Shown in pieces: positions 36,961-47,066 of a stretch of 64,000 nt of DNA (position 1 is its first letter; every line of letters begins with the position of its first letter). Made by a program: the position numbers and the translations under genes. The DNA is from Mucilaginibacter sp. Bleaf8 (GTDB lineage Bacteria; Bacteroidota; Bacteroidia; Sphingobacteriales; Sphingobacteriaceae): the NCBI RefSeq assembly GCF_018390515.1, contig NZ_JAHBBK010000003.1:1-64000 (forward strand). Reading direction: 5' to 3'. A model generated the notes under the pieces. That model was not told the DNA's origin, made no database searches, and saw only the letters and a program-made list of their open reading frames with translations.

Positions 36961-37368
36961 GTTGATTATTGCAAATTATAATTGGTGTATGCATTGAGTT
37001 ATCAAGCAATGCATAGGCTAAAATACAATTAATCACACTTAATGCAATCGATTGTTAATTTAATTAAATCAATACTTATCCTTGCTTAAGTTCCAAACTT
37101 GTTAATGATAATCACATCTTTTTTACACGCCATGCGTACCAGGAAATTGCAATTGAATTTGAAGCTTTTTAAATATTTAAGCCTGCTTGTTAGTAGATAT
37201 TACCTGCAAAAATTAACAGGCTTAAAAACAAGAGGTAAGGTTTTAGGTTTTTCATGGGCAAAATGATAGGTATTGTGTTTTAATTGTTGCAAAAATAATT
37301 TTCACTTTACTTTCAGGCTGTTTTATAATTTCTGATTTTCGCGCACGTTTTAGTGCAAGTATCAATTT
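36961..37368. other. Divergent intergenic region with stem-loops
   Basis: This 408-base AT-rich region lies between divergent genes. It has a 7-bp inverted repeat (36989-36995 with 37008-37014) and a 10-bp one (37176-37185 with 37217-37226, loop 31 bases). A TATAATTTG word on the minus strand near 36970-36978 may be the -7 element of the esterase gene. No gene is visible. Confidence 0.45.
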
Positions 37369-38568
37369 ATGAGGTTAGTGTATAGATTTTTAGGATGGGC
37401 GTTGATTGCGGGTATGTTTGTATCCTGCTCGCACGCAAAAAAGAACAAAGTTGAGATTTCTGACAAGCCGTTTGAGCCGCAAAAGCTCTTAAAATACGAT
37501 CCTAAAGACGCTGACAAGAAAATTGATGCGTTTATGAAGAACCTGCACAAAAAAAGCGCCTTTAACGGCAATGTGCTGGTTGCTAAAAAAGGTAAAATAT
37601 TATACGAAGGCTCATTTGGCTGGGCTAATTACCTAACCCGAGATAGCCTGAAACTGGATTCGAGGTTTGAGCTGGCTTCCGTATCCAAAACCATGACGGG
37701 CACTGCCATTATGCAGCTATGGGAGCAGGGCAAAATTAAGCTGGATCAAGATGTGCGCGACTTTTATCCCAACTTCCCATATCAGGGTGTTACTATTCGC
37801 CTGCTGCTTACCCACCGCTCGGGTATGATGAACTACGTATATTTTGTGGATGATCTGTACCGCAAGCAGCACCTGGACCAACGCAAAGGCATTACCAATG
37901 CGCAGGTGATGGACTTGATTGCACAATACAAACCCGCCCCCTTCAACAAACCTAACGCCCGCTTTTTATACAACAACTCCAACTTTATGGTATTGGGTGC
38001 CATTATTGAAAAGGTAAGCGGTATGCCGTATGCACAGTACATGAAAGAAAACATTTTTAAACCGGCAGGCATGATGCATACCGATGTATACTCTAAAGCG
38101 GTATACGAAAAAATTCCGGTTGATGTGGTGGGTCATGATCGTAACAGCTGGCGCTATTCGGTTGCCCAAAACTTTTTAGATGGCCCTGTTGGCGATAAAG
38201 GCGTTTACAGCACCATCAGTGATTTGTACCTGTTTGACCAGGCGCTTAAATCCGGCCGGCTGATTAAAGCATCTACCCAGGATTCTGCCTACACGGCGCA
38301 TGTGCCGCTTATGCGCGGGCACTTTAGCTATGGTTACGGCTGGCGCATATTTGAAGGTAAAAACGATAAAGTTGTATACCATACCGGCTGGTGGCATGGT
38401 TTCCGTCACATATTTTTACGCGACATGAAAAACGATGTGACCATTGTTTTGTTAGGTAACTTAGTGAACGGCAGCTTATTGCACTTGGATGAATTATACA
38501 AGATGACCGGGATGCCCATCGTACGGAAAGGGGCCTATAATGGTACCGGCGAAACGGCAGAAGATTAA
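37369..38568 (+). CDS. Serine hydrolase lipoprotein of the class C beta-lactamase family
   Basis: The 399-residue protein has a lipoprotein signal (FVSC). Catalytic motifs are ASVSKTM (SxxK), YNN (FLYNNSNF) and HTGWW (in place of KTG). Such proteins are usually esterases or peptidases and rarely true beta-lactamases. Its position is alone on the plus strand, following a long divergent region. Substrate is unknown. Confidence 0.9.
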   Translation: MRLVYRFLGWALIAGMFVSCSHAKKNKVEISDKPFEPQKLLKYDPKDADKKIDAFMKNLHKKSAFNGNVLVAKKGKILYEGSFGWANYLTRDSLKLDSRFELASVSKTMTGTAIMQLWEQGKIKLDQDVRDFYPNFPYQGVTIRLLLTHRSGMMNYVYFVDDLYRKQHLDQRKGITNAQVMDLIAQYKPAPFNKPNARFLYNNSNFMVLGAIIEKVSGMPYAQYMKENIFKPAGMMHTDVYSKAVYEKIPVDVVGHDRNSWRYSVAQNFLDGPVGDKGVYSTISDLYLFDQALKSGRLIKASTQDSAYTAHVPLMRGHFSYGYGWRIFEGKNDKVVYHTGWWHGFRHIFLRDMKNDVTIVLLGNLVNGSLLHLDELYKMTGMPIVRKGAYNGTGETAED

Positions 38569-38687
38569 TTCACATCAAATCAGTGTTTGAATTTTATGCT
38601 TAACGCCTGACAGCAGGTTAAGCAGCTTTATAAAATAAGCATCAATCACTTTAGCTATAATTGATAACCTATTAACAGATAACAACC

Positions 38688-39002
38688 ATGTTTGATAAAC
38701 TATTTGAAGCCCAGCAAAAAGCCGGTGAAATGAAAAAACGCCTAGATGCTATTACCGTAACCGGTACTGCCGAAGGTGGTAAAATTACCGTAACAGCCAA
38801 TGGTAACAAAGTGCTGCAAACCGTAGCCATCGACGAGGAATTTTACAAAGAAGCGGATAAAGAAGAACTGGAAGAATTGCTGGTAGTAGCTGTAAACAAA
38901 GCCATGCAACAGGCCGACAATATTAACCAAACTGAAATGGCCGCCATGACCAAAGACATGTTTGGCGATTTGGGTGGTTTAGGCGGCATGTTCGGCAAAT
39001 AG
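38688..39002 (+). CDS. ybaB: YbaB/EbfC family nucleoid-associated protein
   Basis: The 104-residue protein is a small DNA-binding dimer of the YbaB/EbfC family. It shows the opening FDKLFEAQQKAGEMKKRL, the GKITVTANGNKVLQTVAID strand pair, and a Gly/Met-rich tail. In other bacteria it lies by dnaX and recR, but here not. It stands alone and is followed by a complex stem-loop. Confidence 0.92.
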   Translation: MFDKLFEAQQKAGEMKKRLDAITVTGTAEGGKITVTANGNKVLQTVAIDEEFYKEADKEELEELLVVAVNKAMQQADNINQTEMAAMTKDMFGDLGGLGGMFGK

Positions 39003-39025
39003 CACAAACTTACCACTTAGAAATG

Positions 39026-39096
39026 ATGTCATTTCAGATCATTGTAAAAGCTTTTAAACCTAAAGCTTAGATGTGGTTTGAAATGACATTGTTTTT
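39026..39096 (+). terminator. Nested stem-loop after ybaB, probable terminator
   Basis: An 11-bp outer stem (39026-39036 with 39079-39089) encloses a 7-bp inner hairpin (39048-39054 with 39062-39068). TGTTTTT follows the outer stem. The word AAATGA-TG-TCATTT at the start is itself palindromic. Confidence 0.5.
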
Positions 39097-39144
39097 AAAA
39101 CCGCTTCATACCTTCGCTTTTAAACATTAAACTATAACAAACTT

Positions 39145-39825
39145 ATGAAACTTACCTATTACGGACACTCAACCGTTGAGATACAAACCAATGGTAAAAC
39201 CCTGCTGTTCGATCCATTTATTACACCAAACGAACTGGCCAGGCATATTGATGTAAACGCACTGAAACCGGATTATATCCTGATTTCGCACGGGCACGGC
39301 GACCATATTGCCGATTTGCTGCCTATCCAGAAAAACAGTGGCGCAAAGGTAATCTGCATTGCCGAAATTGCCGGCTGGCTGGGTAACCAAGGCGTTGCTG
39401 ATGCGCATGGTATGAACATTGGCGGTAGCTATACATTTGATTTTGGTAAAGTAAAAATGGTTTACGCCCTGCACTCCAGCTCTATGCCCGATGGCAGCTA
39501 CGGTGGTGTACCGGCAGGTTTTGTAATTTATGCAGAAGGCAAAAAAGTATACTTTGCCGGCGATACCGCTTTAACTTATGATATGAAACTACTGGCCGAA
39601 GAAGACCTGAGCTGGGCTATCCTCCCAATTGGCGATAACTACACCATGGGTATTGATGACGCCATTAAAGCTGCTTCATTTATCAACTGTAAAGATATCG
39701 TAGGCGTGCATTACGATACCTTCCCGGTTATTAAAATTGATAAAGAAGAAGCTGAAGAGAAGTTCATTAAAGCTGGCCTGAACTTAAAATTGCCTGCTAT
39801 TGGCGAAACTATTGATTTGCTGTAA
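39145..39825 (+). CDS. Metal-dependent hydrolase, beta-lactamase fold (UPF0173 type)
   Basis: The 226-residue protein has the metallo-beta-lactamase motif HGHGDH (near 49-54), a GDTAL segment and a late GVHYDTFP histidine, matching the UPF0173 group of cytosolic hydrolases. The natural substrate is unknown. It stands between two terminators. Confidence 0.88.
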   Translation: MKLTYYGHSTVEIQTNGKTLLFDPFITPNELARHIDVNALKPDYILISHGHGDHIADLLPIQKNSGAKVICIAEIAGWLGNQGVADAHGMNIGGSYTFDFGKVKMVYALHSSSMPDGSYGGVPAGFVIYAEGKKVYFAGDTALTYDMKLLAEEDLSWAILPIGDNYTMGIDDAIKAASFINCKDIVGVHYDTFPVIKIDKEEAEEKFIKAGLNLKLPAIGETIDLL

Positions 39826-39855
39826 GCCGCACTTGTTCAATAACGGAAATATAAA

Positions 39856-39887
39856 AGAAAAGCCCCTTACTGGTAAGGGGCTTTTCT
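39856..39887. terminator. Bidirectional terminator between hydrolase gene and glgC
   Basis: AGAAAAGCCCCTTA (39856-39869) pairs with TAAGGGGCTTTTCT (39874-39887) around a 4-base loop, between convergent genes. Confidence 0.9.
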
Positions 39888-39937
39888 TATGCTTTAAGCG
39901 CTGCTAAAACATGATTCTGGCTTATTCATTAAGCTTA

Positions 39938-41200
39938 TTAAATTACTGTACCATCAGGTATTACGGCGCGCTTTTTAATTACCACAACGCCATCCTGAAC
40001 GGTATAGGCGCCATAATCGCCGTCATCCAGCTTTTTACCGCAGTTAATTCTCACATCGTTGCCAATGTAGCAGTTCTTATCCAGAATGGAATTTTTGATG
40101 CAACAACGATCTCCGATACCCATAATAGGTGTGTTAGCCACCTTAGCTTCATCTATCTGCTCCAGCGTTTGGTACGTATCGCCTCCCATTACATAGCAGT
40201 TTTCAATCTCTGTATCAAAACCGATGCGGGTACGGATACCGATAACCGACCGGGTAATTTTGCTGGCATTGATAATACAACCGTCTGATATGATGGCATG
40301 CTCCAGCAACGTACCTGATATTTTTGATGGCGGCAGCATACGGGCACGGGTGTAAATGTGGTGCTTACCGAACAGGTTAAACTGCGGAATATCATCCGTT
40401 AAACCAATATTGGCTTCAAAGAATGATGGTATGGTACCGATATCGGTCCAGTAACCTTCATACTGATAGCTTAAAACCTTATGCGTTCTGATAGACTGCG
40501 GGATGATCTCTTTACCAAAATCGGGATGATCATTACCCTGCAACAGTTCATAAAGGGTTTGACGGTTAAAGATATAGATACCCATTGAAGCCAGGTAAAC
40601 GCGGCCCTGAGTGGCCATATCCTCGCTTACTTCTGATGCCCAGCTTTCAAAATCGCTTTTCGGCTTTTCTATAAAGTCGGTAATGGTGCTTTCTTCATTG
40701 GTTTTCAGAATACCGAAGCTGGGTACATCATTAGCATGCACCGGAATGGTAGCAATAGAGATGTCGGCCTGCTTATCAATATGCTCCTGGATCATTTCCT
40801 GGAAATCCATCTGGTACAGCTGGTCTCCCGAAAGGATCAGTACGTACTCAAAATCGTGCACAGACAGGTGGTGCAGGCTTTGTCTTACCGCATCGGCCGT
40901 GCCTTGGAACCAGCCCACGTTTGATGGCGTTTGCTCAGCAGCCAATATGTCCACAAAAGCGTCGCTGAAACTGCTGAAGTGGTAGGTGTTTTTGATGTGT
41001 TTGTTTAACGATGCCGAGTTGAACTGCGTAAGTACAAATATACGCTCAATACCGGCGTGTAAACAGTTTGAAATTGGAATATCTACTAACCGATACTTAC
41101 CGGCAATAGGTACTGCCGGTTTGGAGCGGGTTGCTGTAAGCGGAAACAACCTTGTTCCCTGCCCGCCGCCAAGTACGATGCTAATTACTTTAGAGGTCAT
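39938..41200 (-). CDS. glgC: Glucose-1-phosphate adenylyltransferase
   Basis: The enzyme makes ADP-glucose for glycogen. The 420-residue protein has the nucleotide-binding GGGQGTRLFPLTATRSKPAVP, the substrate block VLILSGDQLYQMD and a C-terminal left-handed beta helix. Its start overlaps the stop of glgA by four bases (ATGA), so the two are translated together and form a glycogen operon. Confidence 0.96.
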   Translation of the reverse strand: MTSKVISIVLGGGQGTRLFPLTATRSKPAVPIAGKYRLVDIPISNCLHAGIERIFVLTQFNSASLNKHIKNTYHFSSFSDAFVDILAAEQTPSNVGWFQGTADAVRQSLHHLSVHDFEYVLILSGDQLYQMDFQEMIQEHIDKQADISIATIPVHANDVPSFGILKTNEESTITDFIEKPKSDFESWASEVSEDMATQGRVYLASMGIYIFNRQTLYELLQGNDHPDFGKEIIPQSIRTHKVLSYQYEGYWTDIGTIPSFFEANIGLTDDIPQFNLFGKHHIYTRARMLPPSKISGTLLEHAIISDGCIINASKITRSVIGIRTRIGFDTEIENCYVMGGDTYQTLEQIDEAKVANTPIMGIGDRCCIKNSILDKNCYIGNDVRINCGKKLDDGDYGAYTVQDGVVVIKKRAVIPDGTVI

Positions 41201-42621
41201 ATGTTAGGTTTTAAGCTTTTATATAGGTTTATATACTGTTGAGCTGACTGGTTCCATGAAAAATCAAGAGCCATCATTCGTTTACGTAACAATTGTAAAT
41301 GCTCCTGGTTCTCATAAAGTTCAAGTGCCCGGTCGGTAGCGTGTTCAATGTCGGCAGTGCTGCTTTGCCTGAAGCAAATACCGTAGCCGCCTTCATCGCC
41401 AAAGTCCACAACGGTGTCAATGAGTCCGCCTGTACGGCGCACCATAGGCACGGTACCATAACGCAACGCATACAGCTGGTTAAGGCCGCATGGCTCCACG
41501 CGCGATGGCATCAGCAAAAAGTCGCTGCCGGCATAAATTTGATGCGCAAGCGCTTCGTTGTAGCCAATAAAAGTTTTGTAATTAACCGGATATTTCTCTT
41601 TCAGCGCCTCTAAAGCAGCTTCGGTTTCTTTATCGCCAGCGCCAAGCATTATAATGTTCAGCTTGCCGGCATGCTTATCTAAGCTGTTTTGGAAAGCCTG
41701 TGGCAGCAAATCAGCTCCTTTTTCGGTTACCAGCCTACCTATAAATGAAATCAGTGGCAAATCGGGCGATAAGCCGAAATGCTCACATAAGGCAGCTTTG
41801 TTTTTTTGTTTCCCTTCGTCGGGCGTACCAGCCTGAATAGGAGCGGCAATCATAGGGTCGCCGGCCGGATCCCAAACCTCGGTATCAATACCGTTAATAA
41901 TGCCCTGCCCTCTGGCTTTCTCCAGCCAAAACAGGTACTCCAGGCCGTTCGACTGGTACTCCAGCTCATTTAAATAGCTGGGTGATACAGCAGTATACTT
42001 ATAGCAACATTTAATAGCGCTGGCCAGTGGGTTAATGGCGCCGTTCCAGTCCAACAAACCGGCATGGTTCATGTCCACCTCGGGCAGGTATTTAAACTTA
42101 TCATACCCAAAGGCACCATGATACTGGCCATTATGAATAGTAAACACGGTTGGCGTGTTTGCCAATCGCTTATACAGTGCAGAATATTTGAGCAGAAATG
42201 GAATAAGCCCCACATGATGATCGTGGCAGTGAATTATATCAGGCTTTTGTTGCGACCAGTTAATCCAATCCAGGAAAGCCAGTTGGAAGGCAATGAATTG
42301 CTCGCGCTCATCAGGATAGCAGTAAACTTCCTCACGATCAAGCAAGCCCGGCATGTAGATCAAAAACAGCTCGAAACCCAGCTTATTGGTGCGCTCCTTC
42401 CATATCTGGAACTCATAACGCTTGGTGCCCAGCAGGTTCGAGGCTTCGAACACCACATCAAATTCGCTCTCCTGAACAAACTTACGGTTGTAATAAGGTA
42501 AAACCACGGCAGCTTGCAAGCCCTCCTGGTTCTGGTACTTAGGTAATGCGCCTACCACATCGGCCAGCCCGCCCACTTTGGCAACGGGATAGCACTCGGC
42601 AGCAAGATGAAAAACTCTCAT
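41197..42621 (-). CDS. glgA: Glycogen synthase (ADP-glucose)
   Basis: The enzyme extends alpha-1,4-glucan from ADP-glucose. The 474-residue GT5 protein has the N-terminal KVGGLADVVGALP loop, a GINNGIDTEVWDP-like segment (IINGIDTEVWDP) and the C-terminal nucleotide-binding PSRVEPCGLNQLYALRYG. It is the first gene of the glgA-glgC operon; no branching enzyme gene is near. Confidence 0.96.
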   Translation of the reverse strand: MRVFHLAAECYPVAKVGGLADVVGALPKYQNQEGLQAAVVLPYYNRKFVQESEFDVVFEASNLLGTKRYEFQIWKERTNKLGFELFLIYMPGLLDREEVYCYPDEREQFIAFQLAFLDWINWSQQKPDIIHCHDHHVGLIPFLLKYSALYKRLANTPTVFTIHNGQYHGAFGYDKFKYLPEVDMNHAGLLDWNGAINPLASAIKCCYKYTAVSPSYLNELEYQSNGLEYLFWLEKARGQGIINGIDTEVWDPAGDPMIAAPIQAGTPDEGKQKNKAALCEHFGLSPDLPLISFIGRLVTEKGADLLPQAFQNSLDKHAGKLNIIMLGAGDKETEAALEALKEKYPVNYKTFIGYNEALAHQIYAGSDFLLMPSRVEPCGLNQLYALRYGTVPMVRRTGGLIDTVVDFGDEGGYGICFRQSSTADIEHATDRALELYENQEHLQLLRKRMMALDFSWNQSAQQYINLYKSLKPNI

Positions 42622-42778
42622 TTAATAACAGGTAATGTGGGGTCAAGGTAAGCAAAACTTTACTCACTACCCCCACAACTACGGTCAATAAAATGTGTTT
42701 TCAAAAAGTGATAATTATTGCGCAGAAAGCTTTAAAATGTAACATTTTTACAGCCTGCGCAATAAAATTCACCTACTG

Positions 42779-45589
42779 TTAATGCGCCTCCAGCCAGTTG
42801 GCGCCGGTACCAATTTCAACTATAATGGGCACCTCTGTTTTGATAGCGCTTTTCATGTGATGCTCAATGATGGGTTTTACCTGCTCCACCTCGTGTTTAG
42901 GTGCATCAAACACCAACTCGTCATGCACCTGCATGGTCATGCGGGTATCCAGCTTTTGGGCTTTCAGCTCACGGTGAATGTTAATCATGGCAATCTTAAT
43001 CATGTCCGCAGCCGAACCTTGTATAGGTGCATTAATGGCATTTCGCTCAGCAAAACCACGTACGGTGGCATTGGCCGAGTTGATATCGCGCAGGTAGCGG
43101 CGGCGACCCTTAAGCGTTTGCACGTAGCCGTTTTCGCGGGCAAAATTCATGGTATCGTTCATGTAATTTTGAATGCCTGCATATTTGATAAAATACTGCT
43201 CAATAATTTCAGAAGCCTCTTTACGCGGTATACCCAAACTTTGCGATAAACCAAAGGCCGATTGCCCGTAAATGATACCAAAGTTTACGGCCTTGGCATT
43301 ACGGCGCTGCTCGCTGGTTACTTCCTCAAGCGCAATGCCATATACGTTGGCAGCCGTAGCGGTGTGGATATCCAGGTTTTTAGCAAATGCATCCAGCATG
43401 CTGGCATCCTTACTGATCTCAGCTATAATGCGCAACTCAATCTGCGAATAGTCGGCCGATATCAGGATATGGTTTTCATCGCGCGGAATAAAGGCCTTAC
43501 GTACCTCACGGCCACGCTCGGTACGAATAGGAATATTTTGCAGGTTAGGATTGTTGGAACTTAACCGGCCGGTTGCAGCAATTGCCTGGTTGTACGAGGT
43601 ATGTATACGGCCGGTTTTGGGGTTGATCATGAGCGGCAGCGCATCTACATAAGTAGATTTTAGCTTCAGCATCTGACGAAAATCCAGAATATCGCGCACG
43701 ATATCGCTTTTTGAAGCTAAAGCCAGCAGCACATCCTCGCCGGTTTGGTATTGACCGGTTTTGGTTTTTTTTGCTTTAGGATCGAGCATTAATTTTTCGA
43801 ACAATACCTCACCCAGTTGCTTAGGGGAGGAGATGTTGAACTTAACGCCCGCTTTTTCATATACGGTTTGCTCCAGCTTACTCAGGTCGGTTTCCAGTTG
43901 GGATGAAAAATCGCGCAGGGTGGCTTCATCCAGTTTTACGCCTTCAAATTCTACATCGGCCAGTACATAAATAAGCGGGTGCTCAATTTCATTTACCAGC
44001 GCTTCGGCACCTACGGCTTGCAGCTTGGGTTCAAACACTTGCTTGAGTTGCAGGGTAACGTCGGCATCCTCACCGGCATAGTCTTTCACCCTATCCACCG
44101 GCACATCGCGCATGGTGATCTGCTTTTTACCTTTGGGGCCAATCAATTCGGTAATAGAAACAGGCTTGTAGCCCAGATAATTTTCGGACAGGATATCCAT
44201 ATTATGACGCGTATCCGGGTCAAGCACGTAGTGGGCCAGCATGGTATCAAACAAAGTGCCCTGCACCTCAATACCATACCATTTAAGCACCAGTATGTCG
44301 TATTTAATATTTTGTCCTACTTTGCTGATCGCCGGGTTTTCCAGAATGGCCTTAAACTCATCAGCAATGGCTTTAGCACCTTCAAAATTATCCGGAACCG
44401 GTATATACCAAGCCTCGCCGGGTTTAATGGCGAATGACAGGCCTACCAACTCGCAATTATTAGCATCAATACCGGTGGTTTCGGTATCAAAAGTAATTTG
44501 GGTTTGCTGTTGCAGCAAGGCCAGCAACGCGGCACGTTGTTCGGGGGTATCGGTCAGGTGGTACTCATGGGGTACGTTGCTGATGTTTTTAGACGCAACC
44601 TGAACTTCCGGCTCTGCTATATCTTTAATATCAACGCTCAGGGTGTGCGGCGCACCAGCTACCGGATTACCAAACAGATCAGTTTGCGTTGATGTGGCCC
44701 GCATTTCGGTAATACTAAAATCATCACCAAACACGCGGCGGCCCAGCGTGCGGAACTCCAATTCAGCAAAAAGCGGCTCCAGCAAATCACGGCTCGGGGC
44801 ACATATTTCCAGCCCTTCCTCGTCCAGCTCAACCGGGGCATCCAGTAATATAGTAGCCAGTTTTTTGGATAGCAGGCCTTGTGCGGCGTATGTTTCCACG
44901 TTTTCACGAAGCTTGCCTTTCAGCTCATGGCTATGGGCTATAATGTTTTCGACCGAGCCATACTGTTTAATTAACTGCTTGGCCGTTTTTTCGCCAATGC
45001 CCGGTATGCCGGGTATGTTATCTACAGCATCGCCCCACAGGCCCAGTATATCAATCACCTGACACACATCGCTTATTTCCCACTTTTCACATACCTCTTT
45101 TACACCCATAATCTCCACATCATTGCCCATGCGCGATGGCTTGTAAACAAAAATGTTTTCAGATACAAGCTGTGCAAAATCCTTATCAGGCGTCATGCAA
45201 TATACCTGGTAGCCGCGTTGTTCGGCTTTTTTGGCCAGGGTGCCTATAATATCATCAGCCTCGTAACCATCCGAGGTAATAACCGGGATGTTAAAGCCTA
45301 AAATAAGCTTGATAACGTAAGGCATGGCTTTAGACAAATCTTCGGGCATGGCCTCGCGGTGGGCTTTGTAGCCGGTAAAATCGGTATGGCGTTCGGTTGG
45401 CGCATCGGTATCAAACACCACCGCCATGTGCGTTGGCCTTTCTTTTTTCAGTATATCCAGCAGGGTATTGGTAAAGCCCATTACGGCCGATGTATTTAAG
45501 CCGCCCGATGTGAAACGAGGGTTTTTGCTTAAAGCAAAATGTGCCCGGTACATCAGGGCCATACCATCTAACAGAAATAATTTCTTCAT
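42779..45589 (-). CDS. polA: DNA polymerase I
   Basis: The 936-residue protein holds all three Pol I activities. Residues 1-300 form the 5' nuclease, with IPGIPGIGEKTA near 195-206. The 3'-5' exonuclease begins with TFDTETTG and keeps the metal-binding Asp and Glu. The polymerase domain has motif A SADYSQIELR, motif B RRNAKAVNFGIIYG and motif C QVHDELVF. Proofreading is therefore likely active, unlike in Taq-type enzymes. It functions in repair and Okazaki fragment processing. Confidence 0.97.
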   Translation of the reverse strand: MKKLFLLDGMALMYRAHFALSKNPRFTSGGLNTSAVMGFTNTLLDILKKERPTHMAVVFDTDAPTERHTDFTGYKAHREAMPEDLSKAMPYVIKLILGFNIPVITSDGYEADDIIGTLAKKAEQRGYQVYCMTPDKDFAQLVSENIFVYKPSRMGNDVEIMGVKEVCEKWEISDVCQVIDILGLWGDAVDNIPGIPGIGEKTAKQLIKQYGSVENIIAHSHELKGKLRENVETYAAQGLLSKKLATILLDAPVELDEEGLEICAPSRDLLEPLFAELEFRTLGRRVFGDDFSITEMRATSTQTDLFGNPVAGAPHTLSVDIKDIAEPEVQVASKNISNVPHEYHLTDTPEQRAALLALLQQQTQITFDTETTGIDANNCELVGLSFAIKPGEAWYIPVPDNFEGAKAIADEFKAILENPAISKVGQNIKYDILVLKWYGIEVQGTLFDTMLAHYVLDPDTRHNMDILSENYLGYKPVSITELIGPKGKKQITMRDVPVDRVKDYAGEDADVTLQLKQVFEPKLQAVGAEALVNEIEHPLIYVLADVEFEGVKLDEATLRDFSSQLETDLSKLEQTVYEKAGVKFNISSPKQLGEVLFEKLMLDPKAKKTKTGQYQTGEDVLLALASKSDIVRDILDFRQMLKLKSTYVDALPLMINPKTGRIHTSYNQAIAATGRLSSNNPNLQNIPIRTERGREVRKAFIPRDENHILISADYSQIELRIIAEISKDASMLDAFAKNLDIHTATAANVYGIALEEVTSEQRRNAKAVNFGIIYGQSAFGLSQSLGIPRKEASEIIEQYFIKYAGIQNYMNDTMNFARENGYVQTLKGRRRYLRDINSANATVRGFAERNAINAPIQGSAADMIKIAMINIHRELKAQKLDTRMTMQVHDELVFDAPKHEVEQVKPIIEHHMKSAIKTEVPIIVEIGTGANWLEAH

Positions 45590-45664
45590 ATCGTCTTCAA
45601 CCGGAATTTTAGGAATTCATGATGCGCCAAATGGCTATCAGAAATCAACACCGGTCAATAATTA

Positions 45665-45672
45665 CAAAAATA
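45665..45672 (-). promoter_or_regulatory. Possible -7 element TATTTTTG upstream of polA
   Basis: Full match to TAnnTTTG on the minus strand, 75 bases before the polA start; no well-spaced TTG is seen. Confidence 0.25.
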
Positions 45673-45759
45673 GGATTAATGCCCACAAACTCTCACATAT
45701 CTGAGAGAGTAATTAGCATTCCGTTATTCCCTTAAATGTTTAGGAAACTCTGATTTTGA

Positions 45760-46323
45760 TTACCTGAAACTGCAATTCAATGCATGATCGTTTACCATGC
45801 CGGTGGCCTGCATGTAGGCATAGCAAATGGTGGTACCGAAAAACTTAAAGCCACGCTTTTTCATGTCCTTACTGATGGCATCAGATATTTCAGTACGCAC
45901 AGGTGTACTGCCGGTTTGATTAACGTAAGGCTGATTGCCCGGCATAAAGCTGTACAAGTATTGATTAAAAGAACCAAACTCCTGCTGCACCTCAATAAAT
46001 TGGCGGGCATTGGTAATAGCCGACTTTATTTTGAGCCTGTTGCGAATAATGCCGGCATCCTGCATCAGGCGCTCTACATCATCAGGCGTCATCGCAGCTA
46101 CTTGCTTTACATCAAAATCACAGAACGCCTTACGATAGTTTTCACGACGGCGCAGAATGGTGATCCAGCTCAAACCAGCCTGCGCCGATTCGAGTATTAA
46201 GAATTCAAACAAAACACTATCGTCGTGTACCTCTCGGCCCCATTCTTCATCATGATATTTCATGTACAGCGGGTCGGTGCCGCACCAGGTGCAGCGGGTT
46301 TGGCTAGTTGATGAAGTGGTCAT
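45760..46323 (-). CDS. tag: DNA-3-methyladenine glycosylase I
   Basis: The enzyme removes 3-methyladenine from alkylated DNA. The 187-residue protein begins the conserved core at RCTWCGTDPLYMKYHDEEWG, with zinc-ligand Cys, and has the QAGLSWITILRRRENYR helix pair and a C-terminal NDH segment with another ligand. It lies 12 bases after an ExbD-like gene and could be co-transcribed with it. Confidence 0.94.
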   Translation of the reverse strand: MTTSSTSQTRCTWCGTDPLYMKYHDEEWGREVHDDSVLFEFLILESAQAGLSWITILRRRENYRKAFCDFDVKQVAAMTPDDVERLMQDAGIIRNRLKIKSAITNARQFIEVQQEFGSFNQYLYSFMPGNQPYVNQTGSTPVRTEISDAISKDMKKRGFKFFGTTICYAYMQATGMVNDHALNCSFR

Positions 46324-46335
46324 GAAATAAAAGTA

Positions 46336-46968
46336 TTAATCAGCGTATACGGGTGCTCGTTCCCGCTGTAAGGTGAGAGAAAATTTATTAATCTGTTGAT
46401 ATTGCAGATTTTCAATTACCAATTTCATTATGGGGTAAGTTTGGTTTGCATCAGCCACAATACTTATCCGCAAGTCATGTCCATGTTTCTGCTTAAAAAT
46501 ACTACGTGTTTCTCTGAGCCAATTGGAGAACTCGTTATTTCGCGTGTAATCAATAGGAACACCTTCTGTCACAATGCCATTTGGATATGGCTTGTAGTGG
46601 CGAACCGCTGCGCCTAACTGGTGCATTGGAGAGCCAAAGTTGCCTATATTCATAAACTTATGTAATTCCTGATTTGTAAGCCTTACATTATATTGTTGTG
46701 CTATATTTTGCAGGGTTTGCCTTTTTACTTCAGCATCTGTAATATCTAAATAAACCTTATTGTTTTTAACATATATCAGCATGCCTGATGGTTCATTTAT
46801 ATCGCACGCACCATCATGATTATGAGATACCGGCGGCTCTACCGTTACTGAATCTTCAGGTCGGAAGCGTGCACAAAACAAAAAAAAGAAAAGCAGTAAA
46901 AAAGCCACATCGGCCATAGCTGTCATGTCAATGGATAAGGCACTATGCCGTTGATGTTTTAGCAGCAT
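46336..46968 (-). CDS. Orphan ExbD/TolR-like membrane protein
   Basis: The 210-residue protein has one N-terminal membrane segment with the ExbD pattern DMTAMADVAFLLLFFFLF, including the Asp that in ExbD carries protons. A periplasmic domain follows with an insertion of about 60 residues (around 85-150) before the final IVADANQTYPIMKLVIENLQ, which is ExbD-like. No exbB or tonB gene is adjacent. It may serve with an ExbB encoded elsewhere. Confidence 0.75.
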   Translation of the reverse strand: MLLKHQRHSALSIDMTAMADVAFLLLFFFLFCARFRPEDSVTVEPPVSHNHDGACDINEPSGMLIYVKNNKVYLDITDAEVKRQTLQNIAQQYNVRLTNQELHKFMNIGNFGSPMHQLGAAVRHYKPYPNGIVTEGVPIDYTRNNEFSNWLRETRSIFKQKHGHDLRISIVADANQTYPIMKLVIENLQYQQINKFSLTLQRERAPVYAD

Positions 46969-47014
46969 AACAATAAGTTTCAGGCAATATAAGCATGTTA
47001 TACTTGTAAAAACA

Positions 47015-47045
47015 AAAAAGGCAATTCCAAAAGAATTGCCTTTTT
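47015..47045 (-). terminator. Terminator after the SDR gene
   Basis: AAAAAGGCAATTC (47015-47027) pairs with GAATTGCCTTTTT (47033-47045); a T-run follows on the minus strand. Confidence 0.85.
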
Positions 47046-47066
47046 CTATTTCTGCTTTCTGCTATC

